Source: UMGS1491 sp944380925 (lineage in GTDB: Bacteria > Bacillota > Clostridia > Oscillospirales > Acutalibacteraceae). From it: a stretch of DNA of 64,000 bases. Shown piece after piece: positions 60,048-64,000 of the stretch. The notes under the pieces were generated by a model. That model saw only the letters and a list, made by a program, of their open reading frames with translations. It had not been told where the DNA came from and did no database searches. Each line of letters starts with the position of its first letter. Position 1 is the stretch's first letter. Made by a program: the position numbers and the translations under genes. The DNA lies in NCBI GenBank assembly GCA_944380925.1, contig CALWJD010000003.1, positions 81,090 through 145,089 of the forward strand, given 5' to 3'.

Positions 60048-60458
60048 ATGAAAAAGAATAATTTGTTTTTGATTCTCTTATTTATACTTTTTGGGTTTTT
60101 GGTAGGCTGTTCAAATATGCAAAATAGCTCCGAATCTATCGGTTCGGAAGGTTCTGTGCTTGATAAGGTTGTCTTTGAAAAAAATCGTGAAGATTGCAGC
60201 GAAGTTATGGCTATATATTTTAAAGGCGACAATATAACAAAAGTGGAAACCAAGGAAACATATACAGATAAAGATGCGCTTACAAAAGCTTACAGTACGT
60301 ATTCAGAATCTACGGACTATATTAATTTGAGAACCAGCGGACTTGATATAGGATATGAATATTCAAGCTCCCGCATATATAATTCTTTTGATGGAATTAG
60401 GGGCAAAGATAAGATAATAGATGAATTAGAAAAAAATAGAGGATATGCTGTTAGATAA
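60048..60458 (+). CDS. Putative lipoprotein, possibly DUF1307-like
   Basis: A 136-residue protein with a type II signal peptide (K-K-N-N-L-F-L-I-L-L-F-I-L-F-G) and a lipobox G-F-L-V-G-C. A serine-rich linker leads to a body with F-K-G-D-N-I-T-K-V-E-T-K-E-T-Y-T, as in small YehR/DUF1307-type lipoproteins. Function is unknown. ATG codons at 60042 and 60048 are both possible, and 60048 has the better spacing to TAGGT. A terminator follows at 60483-60516. Confidence 0.75.
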   Translation: MKKNNLFLILLFILFGFLVGCSNMQNSSESIGSEGSVLDKVVFEKNREDCSEVMAIYFKGDNITKVETKETYTDKDALTKAYSTYSESTDYINLRTSGLDIGYEYSSSRIYNSFDGIRGKDKIIDELEKNRGYAVR

Positions 60459-60482
60459 AAAGATTAGAAAACTGATTTTATG

Positions 60483-60516
60483 AGTCGGCAATTGTTAGGA
60501 GCCGACTTTTTTGTTT
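60483..60516 (+). terminator. Rho-independent terminator
   Basis: GTCGGC (60484-60489) pairs with GCCGAC (60501-60506), followed by a TTTTTT tract before fumC. Confidence 0.9.
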
Positions 60517-60573
60517 TTGTTTTAATAATAGTGTAGAATATAAAGGTAAGAAAATTAGTTATCGGGAGAGCAT

Positions 60574-61962
60574 ATGGAAAATTTAAGTAATGAACTTGGT
60601 TTCAGAATAGAAAAAGATTTTTTAGGTGAAATTAAGGTTCCAAGCGATAAATTTTGGGGCGCGCAAACCCAAAGAAGTTTGCAAAATTTTAAAATAAGCG
60701 AAGAAATTATGCCATGGGACGTTATAAAAGCTCTGGTTTATATAAAAGAAGCTTGCGCCGAGGCAAATTATAGGCTTGGTAAACTTGATGAAAAACGCAA
60801 GGAAAGTATTATACATGCGGCAAATTACATAACAGAAAACAGCCTTAAAGATAATTTCCCGCTCCGTGTATGGCAGACAGGAAGCGGAACGCAGACAAAT
60901 ATGAACGTAAATGAAGTTATTTCTCATATTTGTAACGAAAACAGCTCGGAAGAATTTTTTGTTCATCCCAATGACCATGTTAATATGTCGCAAAGTTCAA
61001 ATGATACCTTCCCAAGTGCTATGAAAGTGGCGGCGCTTTGCAGCATTGAAAATTATCTGATACCTGCCGCAAAAGGATTAATAAAGGTTTTTAAGAATCT
61101 TGAAGAAGAAAATAAAGATGTTGTAAAAATAGGAAGAACACATCTCCAAGACGCCGTCCCTATCGGTTTTTTTCAAGAAATAAGCGGTTGGCGAGCACTT
61201 ACCGAAAAATCTCTTGAAGCGGTAATAAAAAACATGGATTTTTTAAGAGAAATTCCAATTGGCGGAACAGCAGTGGGAACAGGAATTAATTGTCCGAAAG
61301 GGTTTGACGAAAAAGTTTGCGAAGTTTTATCAAGTAAGCTCAGCACAAAGATTACTCCTGAAAAAAATAAAATACATTCTTTAACGGGGATGGATGCATT
61401 TGTCATTATTCACGGAGCGATGAAATCGTTAGCTGCAAACCTAATGAAAATTGCAAATGATATACGCTTTCTTGCAAGCGGGCCGAGGTGCGGAATAGGG
61501 GAGATATCTATTCCGCAAAATGAGCCGGGCAGCTCTATTATGCCTGGCAAGGTTAATCCTACTCAGTGCGAAGCAATTACTATGATAGCAGTGCAGGTAA
61601 TTGCTAATGACTTAGCTGTTGGCATGGCTGCTTCTCAAGGAAATTTTGAACTAAATGTATTTATGCCTGTATGTATATATAATTTTTTGCAGTCCGTAAG
61701 ACTCCTTTCGGACGGTATAAATTCTTTTACGAAAAATTGCGTTTGCGGCATCAAACCTATAAAAAAGGTAATGGAAGGAAATTTGGAAAAATCTCTTATG
61801 AATGTTACGGCTTTTAATTCAAAGATAGGGTATGAAAATTCCGTAAAAATAGCAAAACTTGCTTTTAAAGAAGATCTTTCCTTAAAACAAGCAGCGCTAA
61901 AGCTTGGATTTCTTTCAGAAGACGAAATTGATAAGATATTAGACCCTAAAAACATGATATAA
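60574..61962 (+). CDS. fumC: Fumarate hydratase class II
   Basis: A 462-residue enzyme of the fumarase/aspartase superfamily that interconverts fumarate and malate. Motifs are G-S-G-T-Q-T-N-M-N-V-N-E-V, G-R-T-H-L-Q-D-A-V-P and the signature G-S-S-I-M-P-G-K-V-N-P-T. Aspartase shares the fold, but T-Q-T-N-M-N and the neighbouring malic enzyme support fumarase. The malic enzyme gene follows 37 bases later, so fumarate could be routed through malate to pyruvate. Confidence 0.94.
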   Translation: MENLSNELGFRIEKDFLGEIKVPSDKFWGAQTQRSLQNFKISEEIMPWDVIKALVYIKEACAEANYRLGKLDEKRKESIIHAANYITENSLKDNFPLRVWQTGSGTQTNMNVNEVISHICNENSSEEFFVHPNDHVNMSQSSNDTFPSAMKVAALCSIENYLIPAAKGLIKVFKNLEEENKDVVKIGRTHLQDAVPIGFFQEISGWRALTEKSLEAVIKNMDFLREIPIGGTAVGTGINCPKGFDEKVCEVLSSKLSTKITPEKNKIHSLTGMDAFVIIHGAMKSLAANLMKIANDIRFLASGPRCGIGEISIPQNEPGSSIMPGKVNPTQCEAITMIAVQVIANDLAVGMAASQGNFELNVFMPVCIYNFLQSVRLLSDGINSFTKNCVCGIKPIKKVMEGNLEKSLMNVTAFNSKIGYENSVKIAKLAFKEDLSLKQAALKLGFLSEDEIDKILDPKNMI

Positions 61963-61999
61963 TCACATTAAAAAGTTTAATTATTCGGAGGAATTTTAA

Positions 62000-63145
62000 T
62001 TGCAAGAACATTTGAAAAAGGAAGCTCTCGAACTTCACAGTAAACTTGGCGGAAAAATTGAAGTTAATTCGCGGTACCATATAAAAACGAAAAAAGATTT
62101 ATCGTTGATATACACTCCCGGAGTGGCGGAAGCCTGTTTGGAGATAAAAAAAGATTATCAAAAGTCTTTTGACCTCACAAGGCGTTCAAATATGGTTGCT
62201 GTTATTACTGATGGCAGCGCAGTGCTTGGACTTGGAAATATCGGCCCCGCTGCAGCTATGCCTGTTATGGAGGGAAAATGCGCTTTATTTAAGGAATTTG
62301 CAGATGTAGATGCTTTCCCTATATGCATTAATTCCCAAGATGTTGATGAGATAGTTCAAACTGCTTATTTAATTTCTAAAAGCTTTGGCGGAATAAATTT
62401 AGAGGATATATCAGCTCCTCGTTGCTTTGAAGTGGAAAGACGCCTTAAAAAAATCTGCGATATACCGGTATTTCACGATGACCAACATGGAACGGCTATA
62501 GTTGTGGCGGCTGCCCTTATAAATGCAGTTAAAGCCACAAAAAAAGAAATGGGTAAATTAGAAATCGTTATTAATGGCGTAGGTGCAGCGGGTTCGGCAA
62601 TTGCGGAGCTCCTTATTTCCATGGATTTCGGTAATATTGTTCTTTGTGATATAAATGGAATTTTAGATGTTAATGACGCAAATCTTAACAATAAACAAAA
62701 AGAGCTTGCCCTAGCTACAAATAAAAAAGGTTTAAAAGGAAGTCTTGCGGATGCTTTAAAGAGCGCAGATGTGTTCATTGGAGTTTCAAGAGGAAATTTA
62801 GTTTCAAAAGAAATGGTTAAGTCTATGAACTCGCCTATTGTTTTTGCTATGGCAAATCCCATTCCTGAGATATTTCCCGAAGATGCACACGAAGCGGGAG
62901 CTATTATATGCGGAACTGGAAGGTCGGATTATAAAAATCAGATTAATAATGTTTTGGCGTTCCCCGGAATATTTAAAGGACTTTTATCGGCAAAAATCAA
63001 GGATATTAATTTAGACATGATGAAAAAAGCAGCTTTTGCCATTTCTTCTATGGTAAGCAAGGCGGAACTTGACGAAGGAATAATAGTTCCCGATGTTCTT
63101 AATAAAGCGGTTGCGGAAAAGGTCGCTCGGGAAATTATAAAATAG
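62000..63145 (+). CDS. NAD(P)-dependent malic enzyme
   Basis: A 381-residue malic enzyme that oxidatively decarboxylates malate to pyruvate and CO2. Key segments are Y-T-P-G-V-A-E-A-C, S-N-M-V-A-V-I-T-D-G-S-A-V-L-G-L-G-N and the metal-binding H-D-D-Q-H-G-T-A. The NAD domain has V-I-N-G-V-G-A-A-G-S-A. Short length is typical of the bacterial single-domain type. It starts with TTG eight bases after GGAGG and is next to fumC. Confidence 0.94.
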   Translation: MQEHLKKEALELHSKLGGKIEVNSRYHIKTKKDLSLIYTPGVAEACLEIKKDYQKSFDLTRRSNMVAVITDGSAVLGLGNIGPAAAMPVMEGKCALFKEFADVDAFPICINSQDVDEIVQTAYLISKSFGGINLEDISAPRCFEVERRLKKICDIPVFHDDQHGTAIVVAAALINAVKATKKEMGKLEIVINGVGAAGSAIAELLISMDFGNIVLCDINGILDVNDANLNNKQKELALATNKKGLKGSLADALKSADVFIGVSRGNLVSKEMVKSMNSPIVFAMANPIPEIFPEDAHEAGAIICGTGRSDYKNQINNVLAFPGIFKGLLSAKIKDINLDMMKKAAFAISSMVSKAELDEGIIVPDVLNKAVAEKVAREIIK

Positions 63146-63165
63146 GATTTTGGTAGGATAATATT

Positions 63166-63630
63166 ATGAAAAAAATTAAAAGTTTTGAAGTTGACCACAC
63201 GAAAATAGAAAAAGGCTTATATATATCACGAGTAGATGAAAATATAATCACATACGATTTACGTATGGTAAAGCCGAATACGCCGCCATATCTTGAAAAT
63301 GCGGGGATACACACGTTTGAACACTTATTGGCAACATATTTGCGCAATAGTAGTTTTGAAAATAATACCGTTTATGTAGGCCCAATGGGTTGCCGTACGG
63401 GATTTTATATTTTGCTAAAAGACGTTCTAAAGGGCGATGCCCTGAATCTTATAAAAAGCGCTCTGGATTTTATAAAAAACTTTAGCGGCAATATTCCGGG
63501 AGCTACGGAAAAAGAGTGCGGAAACTTTAGGGAGCACGATTTAAAAACCGCCAAAGTTTATGCAAAGGATTTGGCAGATGTTTTAAAAAACTGGAAACTA
63601 GAAGATTTAAATTACAACAAAAATTTTTAA
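63166..63630 (+). CDS. luxS: S-ribosylhomocysteine lyase (autoinducer-2 synthase)
   Basis: A 154-residue metalloenzyme that splits S-ribosylhomocysteine to homocysteine and the precursor of autoinducer-2. The metal ligands are His49 and His53 in H-T-F-E-H-L-L-A-T and Cys118 in K-E-C-G-N. Cys76 lies in M-G-C-R-T-G-F. It starts 21 bases after the malic enzyme, suggesting a shared transcript. Confidence 0.96.
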   Translation: MKKIKSFEVDHTKIEKGLYISRVDENIITYDLRMVKPNTPPYLENAGIHTFEHLLATYLRNSSFENNTVYVGPMGCRTGFYILLKDVLKGDALNLIKSALDFIKNFSGNIPGATEKECGNFREHDLKTAKVYAKDLADVLKNWKLEDLNYNKNF

Positions 63631-63640
63631 AATAATACAA

Positions 63641-64000
63641 TCAAGAATTTTCAAAATGCTTTTTTAAAATTTCGACCACTCTTTTTTCAATTCTTGATAC
63701 ATATGATCTTGATATACCAAGTATTTTAGCCACTTCTCTTTGGGGAAGCGGCTTTTTGTTGCAAAGTCCGTACCTCATGCAAATTATTGCTTTTTCTCTT
63801 GGGGATAGATATTTATTTATATATTTTTTTAATTTTTGAATATTAATTTTGGTGTCTATTTTATCCATTACCGACTCATTTGACGCCAAAGTATCCATAA
63901 GTGTTAATATATTACCGTTTTTATCGGTTTCGATAGGTTCGTTTATAGATATATCCATAGTGGCCTTTTTAATGTTTCTGAAATGCATTAATATTTCGTT
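63641..64000 (-). CDS. Sporulation sigma factor, SigE/SigK type (partial at the right edge)
   Basis: The C-terminal 115 or more residues of a sigma-70 family factor run off the right edge. In-frame E-I-L-M-H-F-R lies at the edge and matches the region 2/3 boundary of SigE and SigK. Region 3-like D-I-S-I-N-E-P-I-E-T-D-K-N-G-N follows, then region 4 with S-P-R-E-K-A-I-I-C-M-R-Y-G-L and the helix-turn-helix R-E-V-A-K-I-L-G-I-S-R-S-Y-V-S-R-I-E-K. It directs RNA polymerase to mother-cell sporulation promoters. Which of the two factors it is cannot be settled from this half. Confidence 0.88.
   Translation of the reverse strand, partial: NEILMHFRNIKKATMDISINEPIETDKNGNILTLMDTLASNESVMDKIDTKINIQKLKKYINKYLSPREKAIICMRYGLCNKKPLPQREVAKILGISRSYVSRIEKRVVEILKKHFENS

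Overview
The window looks like a low-GC Gram-positive chromosome from the class Clostridia, probably an Oscillospiraceae-type lineage. The evidence is AT-rich coding sequence with GGAGG-type ribosome sites and frequent GTG/TTG starts, a meso-DAP type MurE, NfnAB, SepF/DivIVA, a class B sortase, RlmD-type methyltransferase, LuxS, and a SigE/SigK-type sporulation sigma factor at the right edge. The accessory genes (ankyrin proteins, a PARG-like enzyme, a calpain-like protease, a DUF1796 protein, a secreted tyrosine phosphatase) suggest life with or inside a eukaryote. A gut-protist or animal symbiont is plausible, but that is inference.

Layout. 1-8.3 kb: housekeeping (DJ-1 protein, ABC-F, sortase B, def, trpS, murE, murF). 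8.4-16.4 kb: accessory block with a DUF952-Nudix fusion, an ankyrin protein, a PARG-like protein with a Nif11-like double-glycine leader, a DUF1796 cysteine peptidase, a leucine-rich-repeat surface protein, a toxin-antitoxin pair and tRNA-Arg. 16.6-23.6 kb: lipoprotein, nfnAB, M50 protease (apparently started at ATA), flavin reductase, SDR, a frameshifted secreted gene and small membrane proteins. 23.8-39.5 kb: core operons miaB-ylbF-mutS-mutL-miaA-HlyD-like, sepF-divIVA, ileS-lspA, then a GH10-like glycosidase and rpe on the minus strand. 39.7-50.5 kb: second accessory island, with IS200, MFS, phage tape-measure and DUF1016 remnants around tRNA-Asn, a large secreted ankyrin protein, a tyrosine phosphatase fusion, a CPBP protease, a pyrophosphatase-like/GNAT fusion, a calpain-like protease and a metallopeptidase with a second double-glycine leader. 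50.5-57.5 kb: rlmD-type gene, GNAT, a fic gene broken by one in-frame stop, two tRNA-Ser genes, uvrC, rluD-type gene and a radical SAM gene. 57.5-64 kb: two tandem paralogous exported proteins, DUF4870 protein, lipoprotein, fumC, malic enzyme, luxS and a sigma factor running off the edge.

How the genes fit together. The core blocks are ordinary. The accessory islands carry at least seven predicted secreted or host-directed proteins, most as single genes with their own strong promoters. The most interesting signal is that two unrelated enzymes (PARG-like and metallopeptidase) share an N-terminal N-V-S-G-G double-glycine motif followed directly by a basic patch and a Sec-like hydrophobic segment. 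This suggests a leader-peptide export route for large enzymes. No C39-peptidase ABC transporter lies in the window, so that system is only half seen. Several decayed genes show that the accessory regions are turning over.
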